The translations under genes and the position numbers were made by a program. A stretch of DNA of 64,000 nucleotides from Arthrobacter sp. SLBN-83 (lineage in GTDB: Bacteria > Actinomycetota > Actinomycetes > Actinomycetales > Micrococcaceae): the NCBI RefSeq assembly GCF_006715285.1, contig NZ_VFMX01000001.1, positions 434,001 to 498,000 of the forward strand. Reading direction: 5' to 3'. This document shows positions 11,769 to 20,916 of the stretch, one piece after another; position 1 is the stretch's first letter; the number at the start of each line of letters is the position of its first letter. The notes beneath the pieces were generated by a model. That model searched no databases. It saw only the letters and a list, made by a program, of their open reading frames with translations, and was not told where the DNA came from.

Positions 11769-11957
11769 TGGGTGCGTCGCTTTCTTTTCGCATTCAGCCG
11801 TAATGGCCCTGCGTGCGACGCTATCCAGCTGGAAAGACAATCCGGTCACAGGCCTGTTTCCGCTCTGTTAAGCATTGACGGAGATGTCACAAAAGGGCCG
11901 GGAATTGCGGGTACAAAGCCTCTGGCGCATTTCTACCTGAGGTAGAAGAATGGCGAC

Positions 11958-12392
11958 ATGATGTTTGAACACGCGGACGGCAATCCCGTCCTGGAACTCG
12001 ATGATGAGCAATCGTGGCGTCTCCTGGCGGCAACGCAGCACGGGCGGCTGGTGGTCTCGGTGGCGGGAGAACCGGACATCTTCCCGGTGAACTACGTGAC
12101 TTCGAACCGGAAGGTCTACCTGCGGACCGCTCCCGGGAACAAGCTTGCGCAGCTGACCATCAACTCCAAGGTGCTGTTCGAAACCGACGGCATCCTGTCG
12201 CAGGAAGCGTGGTCCGTGATTCTCCGCGGGACGGCACGGGTCCTCAGCAACTCGGCTGAACTTGCGGCCATCGAGGAACTCGGACTGAAGACCTGGGTTC
12301 CCACCCTGAAGGACTTTTACGTGGAGATTGAGCCGAAGTCCGTCAGCGGCCGCCACTTCGTGTTCGGCGAACAACCGGAACGCGAGATCTAA
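11958..12392 (+). CDS. Pyridoxamine 5'-phosphate oxidase-like flavin-binding protein
   Basis: This 144-residue split beta-barrel protein belongs to the PNPOx-like superfamily. Recognisable parts are the opening helix (ELDDEQSWRLLAATQHGRL), the strand pair GEPDIFPVNYV, and RTAPGNKLAQLT, which contacts the FMN or F420 phosphate in relatives. It is too short to be PdxH. Such proteins act as flavin reductases or haem/F420-linked oxidoreductases, and the substrate is unknown. Two ATGs (11958 and 11961) lie in tandem. It is followed 19 nt later by the vsr gene, probably in the same transcript. Confidence 0.8.
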   Translation: MMFEHADGNPVLELDDEQSWRLLAATQHGRLVVSVAGEPDIFPVNYVTSNRKVYLRTAPGNKLAQLTINSKVLFETDGILSQEAWSVILRGTARVLSNSAELAAIEELGLKTWVPTLKDFYVEIEPKSVSGRHFVFGEQPEREI

Positions 12393-12411
12393 GGCCTCCT
12401 AGACTGGAGGG

Positions 12412-12855
12412 ATGGCGGATAAGCCCACTGCAGACAAGCTCACCCCCGAGCAGCGCAGCTGGAACATGTCCCGGATCCGCGGCAAGAACACCAAGCCCGA
12501 ACTGTTGGTGCGCCGGATCCTGCACGCCAGGGGCTACCGGTACCGCCTGCACGGCAGGTCCGGCGGCACCAAGCTGCCGGGCAACCCGGATCTCGTCTTC
12601 GCCGGGCGGCACAAGGTGATCTTTGTGAATGGCTGCTTCTGGCATTTCCACGACTGCCGCGTTGGTCTGCACGCCCCGAAAGCCAATGCGGAGTTCTGGG
12701 TTGCGAAGCGCACCCGGACCCGCGAGCGCGACGCCGGCCAACGCCGCCAACTGGAAGACGCCGGCTGGGAAGTGTTGACCGTCTGGGAGTGTGAGCTAAA
12801 GGATCGTTCAGCCCTCGAATCCCAGTTGGTCCACTTCCTCGAAGCCGGCGCCTGA
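12412..12855 (+). CDS. vsr: Very short patch repair endonuclease (Vsr)
   Basis: This is a 147-residue Vsr endonuclease, full length for the family. It shows the whole signature: NTKPELLVRRILHARGYRYRLH, the catalytic PDLVF aspartate, the zinc-binding VNGCFWHFHDC segment, FW with a KR-rich helix, and GWEVLTVWECEL at the end. Vsr nicks 5' of the T in T:G mismatches formed by deamination of 5-methylcytosine and so protects methylated sites. No cytosine methyltransferase gene is visible anywhere in the window, so it is an orphan here. A ribosome site (GGAGGG) precedes the ATG. An McrBC system lies 4.5 kb further on. Confidence 0.93.
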   Translation: MADKPTADKLTPEQRSWNMSRIRGKNTKPELLVRRILHARGYRYRLHGRSGGTKLPGNPDLVFAGRHKVIFVNGCFWHFHDCRVGLHAPKANAEFWVAKRTRTRERDAGQRRQLEDAGWEVLTVWECELKDRSALESQLVHFLEAGA

Positions 12856-12983
12856 CAGATAAATCTTGAGGCAATCTTTAGCCGTTTCTGCCGCCGTCCT
12901 TGATCCTGGACAGACAGGATGGACAGGTTGCCGCGGTCAGGCAATCCGCCACTGACGGTTTCAGAGCAGCTATCCCCTATCCC

Positions 12984-14216
12984 CTAGCTTCTCCGGGCCA
13001 ACAGTGCGGACTTGAAGGCCGAGGCCGACGAATCGCTGCTGTTGATGCGCCAGTCCGTTTCCTTCTGCATGTGGAACCAGACGAAGCCCATAACATCCGG
13101 CTGGGCAGCCAGGTAGGACACCAGATCCGTGTTCCAGGAGGCTTTGGAACCACCCAACTCGCTGGATGCCGTCTCGGCGATCAGGACCGGCTTGCCGGGT
13201 GCCAGGGTGCGGAGCTGGGAAATGCCGGGCGCAAAGAGGTCCACCGGGGAAACCCAGCTGCTCCAGGTTTGCGAGCTGCCCCAGTTGTAGCCGTCCAATG
13301 CCACGATGTCCACGTAGCCTGCGCCGGGGAACAAACCTGTCAGGTCGGTCGATCCCCAGTAGGGTACGTTCGGGGACCAGACCCACTGGACGTTGGTTGC
13401 TCCCGTAGCGGCAACAACGTCATGGACATGGCGCCAGGCGGCCACGTATTCACCCGGCTGGTTGCCGTTGACGCCCTCGACCCAGGGATACCAGTTGCCG
13501 TTCATTTCGTGGGCGAAGCGCAGCATGACCGGCTTGCCCCAGGCCGCCAGGGACTGGCCCCACTGGCTGATGTAGGCGTCAAAGTCGCCTGCGGTGATCC
13601 GGGCCAACGAATAGGCGGGCTGGTCCACTCCGCCTCCCCAGGCCCACGGCTCCCAAGTGACAAGGGGGGTGGCTCCGCGCGAGCGCACAGCATCCAACTC
13701 GGTGATCGGCGGGGCTTGCAGGAAGTCCTTGTAGCTCATCACCACGGAGGGGACTTCCCCTGCCAGGGTGGCCACCTCGTCCAGCTCAGTACTGGCCGTA
13801 GGTCCCCCCGGCGTTGCCACCCCGAAGCGCAAGGGGGCGGAACTGATGGTTGGCGCCGGCGCGGGCGCAGGAGCAGGGGCTGCCTGCACCACAAAGGTGG
13901 CCGACGCCTTGATGGACGATGTCTTGGCAGTGATGGTGAGGTTTCCGATAGATGCGGCCGGAATGGTGATGCCGGTGCTGAAAGCGCCGGTCGATGTGGT
14001 TTGGAAAGCGAAAGTAGTGGAACCCACAATCACAGTGCCCGTGGTGGCAGCTTTGAACCCGGTTCCGGTGACCGTGACGGCGGAACCGACCGGACCGGAA
14101 CCCGGATTGAGCGTGATTTGCGGTGTCGTGGCTGCGCTGGCCGGCTGGACGATGGACAACGCCAGCCCAGCCCCGACTATGAGCGCGACAAATAAAGTCC
14201 TAAGAGTTCGGAACAC
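12984..14216 (-). CDS. Secreted GH26-type glycoside hydrolase with IPT/TIG domain
   Basis: This 410-residue protein starts with a Sec signal peptide (residues 1-29, ending PASAAT). Next come an IPT/TIG-like beta domain (about 32-112, ITLNPGSGPVGSAVTVTGTGF), an Ala-Pro linker and a catalytic TIM barrel (128-410). The catalytic acid/base is Glu237 in FAHEMNGNWYPW and the nucleophile is Glu348 in LIAETASSE, the pair expected for GH26 beta-mannanases and related exo-acting enzymes. It probably cleaves a beta-mannan or mixed-linked glucan outside the cell. It ends 128 bp from vsr on the opposite strand and has its own promoter region (14217-14445). Confidence 0.88.
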   Translation of the reverse strand: MFRTLRTLFVALIVGAGLALSIVQPASAATTPQITLNPGSGPVGSAVTVTGTGFKAATTGTVIVGSTTFAFQTTSTGAFSTGITIPAASIGNLTITAKTSSIKASATFVVQAAPAPAPAPAPTISSAPLRFGVATPGGPTASTELDEVATLAGEVPSVVMSYKDFLQAPPITELDAVRSRGATPLVTWEPWAWGGGVDQPAYSLARITAGDFDAYISQWGQSLAAWGKPVMLRFAHEMNGNWYPWVEGVNGNQPGEYVAAWRHVHDVVAATGATNVQWVWSPNVPYWGSTDLTGLFPGAGYVDIVALDGYNWGSSQTWSSWVSPVDLFAPGISQLRTLAPGKPVLIAETASSELGGSKASWNTDLVSYLAAQPDVMGFVWFHMQKETDWRINSSDSSASAFKSALLARRS

Positions 14217-14445
14217 GGCAATCTATCCCCAGATTGAAAAGGCGGCTATGGCCGCTGACGACGTCAATGCGAAAAAGCACTGGCATCGATCTTATGGCCC
14301 GAAAACCGCAGTCCCATCAAGAAAACCACAATTCTTCCCGAGTCTTCTCCTAGGTCGCGGGAACGGTCCTAACCTGAAACAGAACAAGATCCCCCGCTCA
14401 AACACCCGGTTTTCGAGGTCCCCAAATCCAGCAGAAAGGAGTGTC

Positions 14446-14856
14446 ATGAGCACGTCGGATGATGCGCCAAGGCCGCTGGTGGACCAGTCCGTCCTGGACC
14501 GGCTCCGGGACGAACTCGAGGAGGAAGAAGGCTACAGCCGGGTCTTCGTAGGGAACTTCATCGACTACCTGCCGCAACGGCTGGGCCGGCTGCGGCTCGC
14601 CCTGACCACCGGTGATTTGGAGGGCTCCATGGACGCGGTCCTGAGCCTGAAGACGTCAAGCCAAATGGTTGGAGCCGAACGCCTGGCAGGACTTGCCCTG
14701 GACCTGGAAAACGAGATCCGCGCCGAGGCACGCCACGCTGATATGGCGGTGGCATTGCCCAGGCTGGCCGCCACCTATCTGCGGCCCATCACCCAGTGCA
14801 GCAGGCAAACCATGCACCGGCTGCAGGCTCAGTGCTGCCCCGGCGCTAAACGGTAG
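14446..14856 (+). CDS. Hpt-like domain protein lacking the phospho-histidine
   Basis: This 136-residue all-helical protein has the shape of a histidine phosphotransfer domain: a first helix (SVLDRLRDELEE), a helix around VFVGNFIDYLPQRLGRL, then the helix that should hold the phosphoacceptor. That motif normally reads AHxLKGSS. Here it is AVLSLKTSSQMVGAERL, with Leu66 (codon CTG) where His is expected, so it cannot relay phosphate in the usual way. The start at 14446 follows an AAAGGAG ribosome site. Its 3' end overlaps the end of the response regulator gene by 28 bp, tail to tail. Confidence 0.8.
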   Translation: MSTSDDAPRPLVDQSVLDRLRDELEEEEGYSRVFVGNFIDYLPQRLGRLRLALTTGDLEGSMDAVLSLKTSSQMVGAERLAGLALDLENEIRAEARHADMAVALPRLAATYLRPITQCSRQTMHRLQAQCCPGAKR

Positions 14857-15593
14857 CCCACTCCGCGGACGGTCTGCAGCCACCGCGGCTGCTGCGGCGA
14901 GTCACCCAGTTTCTTGCGCAGGTTTCCCATGTGGACCTCCACGGACCGTTCGTCGGCCTCGCTGATGTAGCCGCCGACGTCGTAATCCTCATCGCGGAGC
15001 CGCCGCACCAGGTCGGACTTGGTCCGGACCGTCCGCCCCGCTTCGAGGAGCGCGTACAGCAGCTCGAACTCGGTGCGCGTCAGGTTCATCTCTTTGCCGT
15101 CAACGGTGACGGTACGTGAGGCGTAGCTGAGCTCCAGGCCGTTGTGGCTGAAGTTTCCACGCTCCGGGTGGGAAGCGTTATCCGGGGAAGCATCAACGGC
15201 AACGTCGCCGGGGTCGGGAACAGACCGCGGCCGGCGCATCATGGCAGCAACCCGCGCCCGCAGCTCCCGCGGGCGGAAAGGCTTGGTGAGGTAGTCGTCC
15301 GCGCCGGATTCCAGCCCGATAAGGGTGTCCAGTTCTTCTGTCCGCGCCGTGAGCATCACGATATAGGCATCCGAAAACTCGCGGATCTGCCGGGAAACCT
15401 CAAAGCCGTCAATGTCCGGCAAGCCCAGGTCGAGCGTAATGACATCAGGATTCAGGCTCTTGGCCATCAGGACGCCCTCGGCGCCGCCGCTGGCGACAGT
15501 GACGTCAAACCCAGCCTGGGTCAGCACAGTGCGAACCAGTTCCCGAATGTCGTGGTCATCCTCGATGACCAGACCCACACGTGCCTCACTCAT
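14829..15593 (-). CDS. OmpR/PhoB-family response regulator
   Basis: This 254-residue DNA-binding response regulator has a receiver domain (residues 5-120) with the acidic pair EDD at 11-13, phosphoacceptor Asp55 (TLDLGLPD), a conserved Thr in MLTART, and Lys in LTKPF. After a linker rich in Asp/Pro it has a winged-helix output domain (about 150-250) ending RWLQTVRGVGYRLAP. It is divergent from the histidine kinase gene, with 94 bp between the starts, so the two share a control region and are the likely cognate pair. Confidence 0.93.
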   Translation of the reverse strand: MSEARVGLVIEDDHDIRELVRTVLTQAGFDVTVASGGAEGVLMAKSLNPDVITLDLGLPDIDGFEVSRQIREFSDAYIVMLTARTEELDTLIGLESGADDYLTKPFRPRELRARVAAMMRRPRSVPDPGDVAVDASPDNASHPERGNFSHNGLELSYASRTVTVDGKEMNLTRTEFELLYALLEAGRTVRTKSDLVRRLRDEDYDVGGYISEADERSVEVHMGNLRKKLGDSPQQPRWLQTVRGVGYRLAPGQH

Positions 15594-15687
15594 AGAGCCC
15601 CCTCAGTGCCAACGTCAGAAGTATAGCTGGCTGCGGATATCCTGCTGGTATGGTCTCGCACAGCCCGACGTCCGCGTCCTCCGCGCC

Positions 15688-17343
15688 ATGAGCAACCCCA
15701 CGGCCTGGTCCTCCGGACGGCTGCGATTCTTCAAGCGGCCATTCCATGAATACCGGCTGACCGACCGCGTGGCCATGAGCCAAATGCCGCTGTTCGTGAC
15801 CACCATCCTCACAGCCGTCCTGGTATGGGCCTTCTTCCCCGAGACCATGGGCAACCCCCTGTTCGTCACGTTCCTCATCTCGCAGCTGGCCATCATGGCG
15901 CTTTGCTATGTCATTCCCTGGGAACGGCTGCCCTACACCAGCTTCCTGGCCATCCCCTTACTGGATTTCGTCTCCATCGCGGCGGGCAGGGAAGGCGGCC
16001 AGGAAAGCCTTGCGGGCATCAGCCTGCTGGCGGTGTTTCCGGTCATCTGGCTCTGCGCCTCCGGGTACTACGCACGGGCGGCCCTGTGGCTGTCCTTCCT
16101 GGGACCGCTGGCCATCATTTGGGTGCCGCTGCTACTGAAGGGAAACCAGAACCCGCAGGACTTTGCCCGCTCCCTGTTGCTGCCCGTCATGATGCTGGGC
16201 ATCGGAGTGTCGGTCAGCGTCCTGACCTTGAGCATGATGCGCCAGCAGAAGGAGCTGGAGGACAAGGACGAGCAGCTGCGGGCCAACCTGCGCACCAGCA
16301 AGCGCCAGGAATCGCTGCTCAACACCATCCTGGACACCGTGCATCTGGGCGTCCTGGCCGTGGACGCCGACGGCCACGACGTCCTGATGAACCGCAAGCA
16401 GCGCGCCAACCACGAGCTGGCCCGGCCAAAGAATATTGCGGACCCCAACGAGTCGCAGCTGTTGGTCTACGGGGCGGACCGGAAGACCCTGATCCCCGTT
16501 CAGGAGCGTCCAGTGCGGCGCGCCGTCCTGGGCGAAACCTTCACGGATTACCTGGTCTGGCTCGGGGAAGGGAACGATCAGCGGGCACTGGTGACCACGG
16601 CGCGCGCCATGAGGGACTCCGACGGCAAGTTCACCGGCTCAGTGATCGTCTTCAGCGACGTCACGGACCTGGTGAACGCGCTCACCGCCAAGGACGACTT
16701 CGTCTCCAGCGTCTCCCATGAATTCCGCACCCCGCTGACCTCCATCCTTGGCTATGTGGAAATCCTGCTCGCCGACGAACCGCACGAGGCGCAGCGCGAG
16801 ATGCTGGAAATCATCCGCCGCAATTCCGAGCGGCTCCTGACCCTCGTATCCGACCTGCTGTCCAGCCGGAACGGCCAACTGATCGTCACGCCGCACGCCG
16901 TGGACGTTGCCGATCTCATCCGGAGCAGCGTGTCCTCGGCGATGCCCCGGGCGGCAGCCGCCGGCGTCGAGCTGCATGCCGACACGCCGGAACGGTTGGA
17001 GGCCCACGTGGACAGCGCGCGGATTTCGCAGGTCCTGGACAACTTGGTGTCCAACGCCATCAAGTACTCGCCGGACGGTGGCCAGGTGGTGGTGTCGCTG
17101 GCGCGGGAGGACGGGCACGTGGCCTGCCGCGTCACCGATACCGGGATGGGCATGACCCCGGAGGACGCTTCCGAGGTGTTCGCCAAATTCTTCCGCACCA
17201 GCAGCGTCCGGCGCACCGCTATCCCCGGCGTGGGCCTGGGGTTGCCCATCAGCAAGGCAATCGTCGAAGCACACGGCGGCACCATCGACGTGGAGAGCAC
17301 CTTGGGCAAGGGAACAACCTTTACGTTCCGCGTGCCGGTCTGA
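15688..17343 (+). CDS. Membrane-bound PAS-containing sensor histidine kinase
   Basis: This is a 551-residue sensor kinase. About five or six membrane segments fill residues 30-175, followed by a short coiled coil (RQQKELEDKDEQLRANL) and a PAS-like domain (about 208-330). The HisKA domain carries phospho-His344 in SHEFRTPLTSILGY. The ATPase domain has the N box (LDNLVSNAIKYSPDGG), G1 (DTGMGM) and G2 (GVGLGLPIS). There is no large extracytoplasmic sensor, so the signal is probably sensed in the membrane or by the PAS domain. The ATG at 15688 is the first in-frame ATG clear of the divergent regulator gene. Confidence 0.92.
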   Translation: MSNPTAWSSGRLRFFKRPFHEYRLTDRVAMSQMPLFVTTILTAVLVWAFFPETMGNPLFVTFLISQLAIMALCYVIPWERLPYTSFLAIPLLDFVSIAAGREGGQESLAGISLLAVFPVIWLCASGYYARAALWLSFLGPLAIIWVPLLLKGNQNPQDFARSLLLPVMMLGIGVSVSVLTLSMMRQQKELEDKDEQLRANLRTSKRQESLLNTILDTVHLGVLAVDADGHDVLMNRKQRANHELARPKNIADPNESQLLVYGADRKTLIPVQERPVRRAVLGETFTDYLVWLGEGNDQRALVTTARAMRDSDGKFTGSVIVFSDVTDLVNALTAKDDFVSSVSHEFRTPLTSILGYVEILLADEPHEAQREMLEIIRRNSERLLTLVSDLLSSRNGQLIVTPHAVDVADLIRSSVSSAMPRAAAAGVELHADTPERLEAHVDSARISQVLDNLVSNAIKYSPDGGQVVVSLAREDGHVACRVTDTGMGMTPEDASEVFAKFFRTSSVRRTAIPGVGLGLPISKAIVEAHGGTIDVESTLGKGTTFTFRVPV

Positions 17344-17373
17344 AAGGACGACGACGGCGGGCAGCCGGGTGCG

Positions 17374-18627
17374 TCAGCCGTTCCGGGCCTGGCGGACCAC
17401 TTCGCCCCACGACTGGCGGGCGAGTTCCTGGACTGAGGCAAGGATGGCCGACGGCGGCTGGCTAAGGTCCAACGGGAACTCCACGATGTCGATGTCGGTG
17501 TTCAGGATGCGGCGAAGTTTCACTTCGCCCTTCCCTGCGTAGACCAGCCAGGCGGTGGGCACGGCGAGCGCGGTGGAGTGGGCCAGCATCTGGTAGTGGT
17601 CGGCGGTAAGGGAGGCACCGGCATCCGAGGCGGCCCGGTACTTGGCGTTGTAGGCCACCACGGGGCGCCCGCCCAGCAGGTGCACAGCATCCGGGCGGAC
17701 CGACAGGCGGTCGGAATCCCGCACGGCCTCGCTGAGGAGGGCGTTGTACCGGAGCCTAAGCTCGCCCGGATAGGCAGCCATGGCGCCGCGCAGTGCGGTT
17801 CCCACGAAGTCTTCGAACACCTGCGCCATGTCCACCACGAACGAGGCCGTCTGCTGCCTGCCTTCGCCGGCTTCGGCGGATGCGTTGCGCAGGATCAGCT
17901 CCGCCAGGCGCAGTACAGCGTGGTAGCGCAGGTTCATCCTGGTGGGCTTCCACGGCGGCACCGGGGCGCCAGCTGGAAGGCGCGTGACGCCGTCGAGCTT
18001 TCCCTTCAGTTGGCGCAGCCGGCCCAGCACTTCGGGCCGCACCCCCGGCACCTGCCCCATCCGTTCAAGTGCGGCGCGCAGGATGCGGTTTTCGGCGATG
18101 TCCTCGGTGAACTCGTCGTAGGAGACCTCCAGGGGAACCAGCATGCCAGGGCGGCGGGAGATCTGGTCCGAAATCCTAATTCGCCCCTTCACGGTGCGCA
18201 GGGACTCGTCCACAGTGAGGTAGCCCTGCAGGACGCCGCGGCCCAGGGCCCGTTCGGCAAGCTGTGCCAGTGACTCGGCCAGCGCGCTCCACAGGTCTAG
18301 GTCCTCGCTGGCCGCCACGAGCTCCGGCCGGAAGCCCTGCTCCCCCGCGTAGCTGAGCAGGAACAGGAGCCGGCTCAGTCCCAGCCGGTCCTTGGGCCGG
18401 ACGTCCAGCTGGACGGTGGCTGTCCGCACCGACCCCACCTTGCCCACCGGCTCGATCCGGTACAGCCCCATACCCATCGGGGACGCTTTAGCCAGGCCGC
18501 TGGAGTTCAGGACGGAAGCGCTGGGTGCGTCCAGCCGCTCCACCAGGCCGCTGGACAGCTCGTCGAGGACCAAATGCCGCATCCGGCCGTTTGAAGAGCC
18601 CGGCGCCCGCGGGTCAGCGCGCTGCAA
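17374..18627 (-). CDS. mcrC: McrC-like nuclease subunit of a McrBC restriction system
   Basis: This 417-residue protein resembles McrC, the nuclease partner of the McrB GTPase in restriction of modified DNA. The N-terminal half has the family's SVRTATVQLDVRPKDRLGLSRLLFLLSYAG region, and the C-terminal half has a PD-(D/E)xK core (RPDAVHLLGG, then AYNAKYR). The longest form starts at a TTG (18627), overlapping the end of mcrB by 14 bp, which suits translational coupling. An ATG at 18582 (MRHLVLDEL) is the alternative. The gene is downstream of mcrB on the same strand, the normal order. Confidence 0.85.
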   Translation of the reverse strand: MQRADPRAPGSSNGRMRHLVLDELSSGLVERLDAPSASVLNSSGLAKASPMGMGLYRIEPVGKVGSVRTATVQLDVRPKDRLGLSRLLFLLSYAGEQGFRPELVAASEDLDLWSALAESLAQLAERALGRGVLQGYLTVDESLRTVKGRIRISDQISRRPGMLVPLEVSYDEFTEDIAENRILRAALERMGQVPGVRPEVLGRLRQLKGKLDGVTRLPAGAPVPPWKPTRMNLRYHAVLRLAELILRNASAEAGEGRQQTASFVVDMAQVFEDFVGTALRGAMAAYPGELRLRYNALLSEAVRDSDRLSVRPDAVHLLGGRPVVAYNAKYRAASDAGASLTADHYQMLAHSTALAVPTAWLVYAGKGEVKLRRILNTDIDIVEFPLDLSQPPSAILASVQELARQSWGEVVRQARNG

Positions 18628-20851
18628 TGCGTCCCAGCAGCTGGTCCAGCCCGAAGCGCTCCTCCAGCTGCGCGCGCGTGAGTTGGCCGTGGTAGTGCTC
18701 CTCCAGCAGCGGCATGAGCTCGTACTTCCAGATCCGGCGCAGCCCGGCGGAGGTCTGGGCTGCGGGCTTCATGAAGTAGGACGGGCCGATCATCAGGTCC
18801 CGGTCCCACTCATCGATGGCCCCGTTCAGAGCGTCCAGCAGCAGAGCCGGCGTGGGATCAAGCTGGCGTGCCTGCAGGAACCGGGCCAGGGAACCCTTGA
18901 CCGGTTCGGTCTGCGGGTGCAGTTCGATGAAGGAGAACCGGCGGCGGATGGCGGCGTCCATCATGGCAATCGACCTGTCCGCCGTGTTCATGGTCCCGAT
19001 GATGTACAGGTTGTCCGGCAAGGTGAATGGCTCGTTGGGGCTGTACTGCAGGTAGATCCGGTCGTCCCGGTACTCCAGCAGGAAGTACAGCTCGCCGAAC
19101 ACCTTGGCCAGGTTGGCGCGGTTCATCTCATCGATGATGAGGAAGTACGGCTTCTTCTCGTTCCCGGGCTTGGCCGCTTCCTCCGCGAGGCGCCGCAGCG
19201 GCCCGGCCACCAGTTTGAAGGACACCTGCCCGTCGTCGGTCTTGTCCGGCCGGTAGCCCTCGAAGAAGTCCTCGTAGGCGTAGGACGGATGGAACTGGAC
19301 CAGCTTTACGCGCTCGTCCGTGGTGTCGTCCGCCAGTTCGGCCGCCAGGTGCTTGGCCAGGTAGGTCTTGCCGGTGCCCGGCGGGCCGTAGAGGACCAGC
19401 TGGCGGTTTTCCTCCAGCAGGTCAGCGATCTCCTGCAGCGGTTCCAGCTCCATGTGCAGCGAGGCGGCGAATTCCTGCGTCAGCGGGCGGAAGCCCTCCT
19501 GGGCAGGGAGGACGACGGCGGCACCGTCGGCATCGCCGTCAGGCTCGGTTTCCGCCTCGGCAGGGAGCAGCGCCTGCAGCGCCTGCACCACGCGGGTGGC
19601 GTCCACCACGATGCCGGGGGTGGCAAGCTGCCGCTGGACGTGCCGGGGAAGGCTGGTGGTGGTGTGCCCATCGTCGAACCAGCGCACCTTGCGCCGCAGC
19701 CGGCGGTTGTCATCGTTGTACTCGGGCTCCCCCAGGACGCCGCCAAGGCGCACGGTTCCGGCGTGCTGGTAGAGCACCAGGTCACCGGGCTTCATGACGG
19801 TGAGGAAGGCAAACACCGCGGTCTTGGTGTCCTCGCGTTCCACGTAGCCCAGGTGCTTGTAGTCCTCATCCACCGCGTGCTGCACCACGCCGGCGGTAAC
19901 GCCTGGCTCTAGCAGGCGGAGGTGTTCGACGTCGAGCGTCACCTTCTCCTCGCCGTGCCAGGCAGTGAGCAGCTCGGCGTTGTCGCTGTGCGTCCGGAGC
20001 AGCCAGGCACGCCTCCCGGGGTCGCCCACTTTCCGCCACTGGCTGACCAGCTGGCGGGAGTACCAGTCGATGCGCTGGCCGGCCTGTTCGTCCAAGTGCA
20101 GCCGGATGCGGTGGATATCCGCGGTGACGTCTTCTTCGCTGTCTCCCTTGGCCCCGCCCACGAGGGAGGCGAAGGCGTCCCGGATCTCCTGGCGTTCCAC
20201 GTCCGCCACCACGGGCTCGAAATAGCTGGGCCAGGCCAGGAACTCGATGCTGCGGCGGATGGCCGGCTGGTCGTCGGGGGTCGATGCGGCGAGGCGGTGG
20301 AACTGCAGCGGGTCCTTGATGGCTGCCTGCACTACGCTGGCCGGCCGCTGGGCGACGTTGCGGACGAACCGGCACAGCCATTTGAGGTGGTCCCAGATGG
20401 TCCAGTTGAATTCAGCGGTGCGATCGCGGATGACGCCGTGGTCCGTCATGCCGGCGTACAGCTCTTCGGGCAGTTCCAGCGGCGGCTCGAGCCAGCCCGC
20501 GGCCTCCGCCACCCGGGCACGCTTGACCTTCAGCGACTTCACCTCGTGCGCCAGCGGCAGGGACTGCAGGAAGAGCAGTTCCACGGCCAGCTGCTTGGCC
20601 CCGCGGGTGGCACCCTCCAGGTTTTCGCGGAGGTTGGTCATCATGGGAGCCTTGGAGTCAGCGATGCCCCGTTCCAGCCGGTCGAGCAGCTCAGCGGCGG
20701 CCGGAACGGACCACGTCCGGGTGCGGCCGTCTAGGGGTGACGCCTTGCCCTGCAGACCCGGCCCCAGTACGAACCACGCTGCATCCTCAATCTCCTTGGA
20801 GATGCCGAGGGCGCGGGTCATGGCAGCAGTGGCAGTGGGGGTCATGCCCAC
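18614..20851 (-). CDS. mcrB: McrB-like AAA+ GTPase with an EVE-like reader region
   Basis: This 745-residue motor subunit of the restriction system has a C-terminal AAA+ domain with Walker A (YGPPGTGKTYLA, about 488-499), Walker B (FLIIDEMNRANLAK, 570-583) and the McrB-specific MNTADRS box (621-627), which determines GTP use in known members. Residues 1-280 are helical and unassigned. Residues about 282-430 (WLLRTHSDNAELLTAW, then MKPGDLVLYQHAG and VRLGGVLGEPEY) look like a PUA/EVE-type pocket for a modified base; this is inference from pattern. With McrC it should cleave DNA carrying modified cytosine or a similar base. Confidence 0.88.
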   Translation of the reverse strand: MGMTPTATAAMTRALGISKEIEDAAWFVLGPGLQGKASPLDGRTRTWSVPAAAELLDRLERGIADSKAPMMTNLRENLEGATRGAKQLAVELLFLQSLPLAHEVKSLKVKRARVAEAAGWLEPPLELPEELYAGMTDHGVIRDRTAEFNWTIWDHLKWLCRFVRNVAQRPASVVQAAIKDPLQFHRLAASTPDDQPAIRRSIEFLAWPSYFEPVVADVERQEIRDAFASLVGGAKGDSEEDVTADIHRIRLHLDEQAGQRIDWYSRQLVSQWRKVGDPGRRAWLLRTHSDNAELLTAWHGEEKVTLDVEHLRLLEPGVTAGVVQHAVDEDYKHLGYVEREDTKTAVFAFLTVMKPGDLVLYQHAGTVRLGGVLGEPEYNDDNRRLRRKVRWFDDGHTTTSLPRHVQRQLATPGIVVDATRVVQALQALLPAEAETEPDGDADGAAVVLPAQEGFRPLTQEFAASLHMELEPLQEIADLLEENRQLVLYGPPGTGKTYLAKHLAAELADDTTDERVKLVQFHPSYAYEDFFEGYRPDKTDDGQVSFKLVAGPLRRLAEEAAKPGNEKKPYFLIIDEMNRANLAKVFGELYFLLEYRDDRIYLQYSPNEPFTLPDNLYIIGTMNTADRSIAMMDAAIRRRFSFIELHPQTEPVKGSLARFLQARQLDPTPALLLDALNGAIDEWDRDLMIGPSYFMKPAAQTSAGLRRIWKYELMPLLEEHYHGQLTRAQLEERFGLDQLLGRIAAR

Positions 20852-20916
20852 AAATTTACAGGGTCAAGCTGGGCGCCCGCTCCACGCCGGCTGAACTCCC
20901 GGACCGCCAGGGCCTG

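Noticed and set aside
10800..11945. A 381-residue open frame opposite the NCS1 permease
   Set aside because: It is an Arg/His/Asp-rich shadow without a ribosome site, and the permease frame has regular membrane helices.
17344..17373. GACGACGACGG run between the histidine kinase and mcrC, considered as a terminator
   Set aside because: There is no matching complement within the 30-bp gap, so no hairpin forms.
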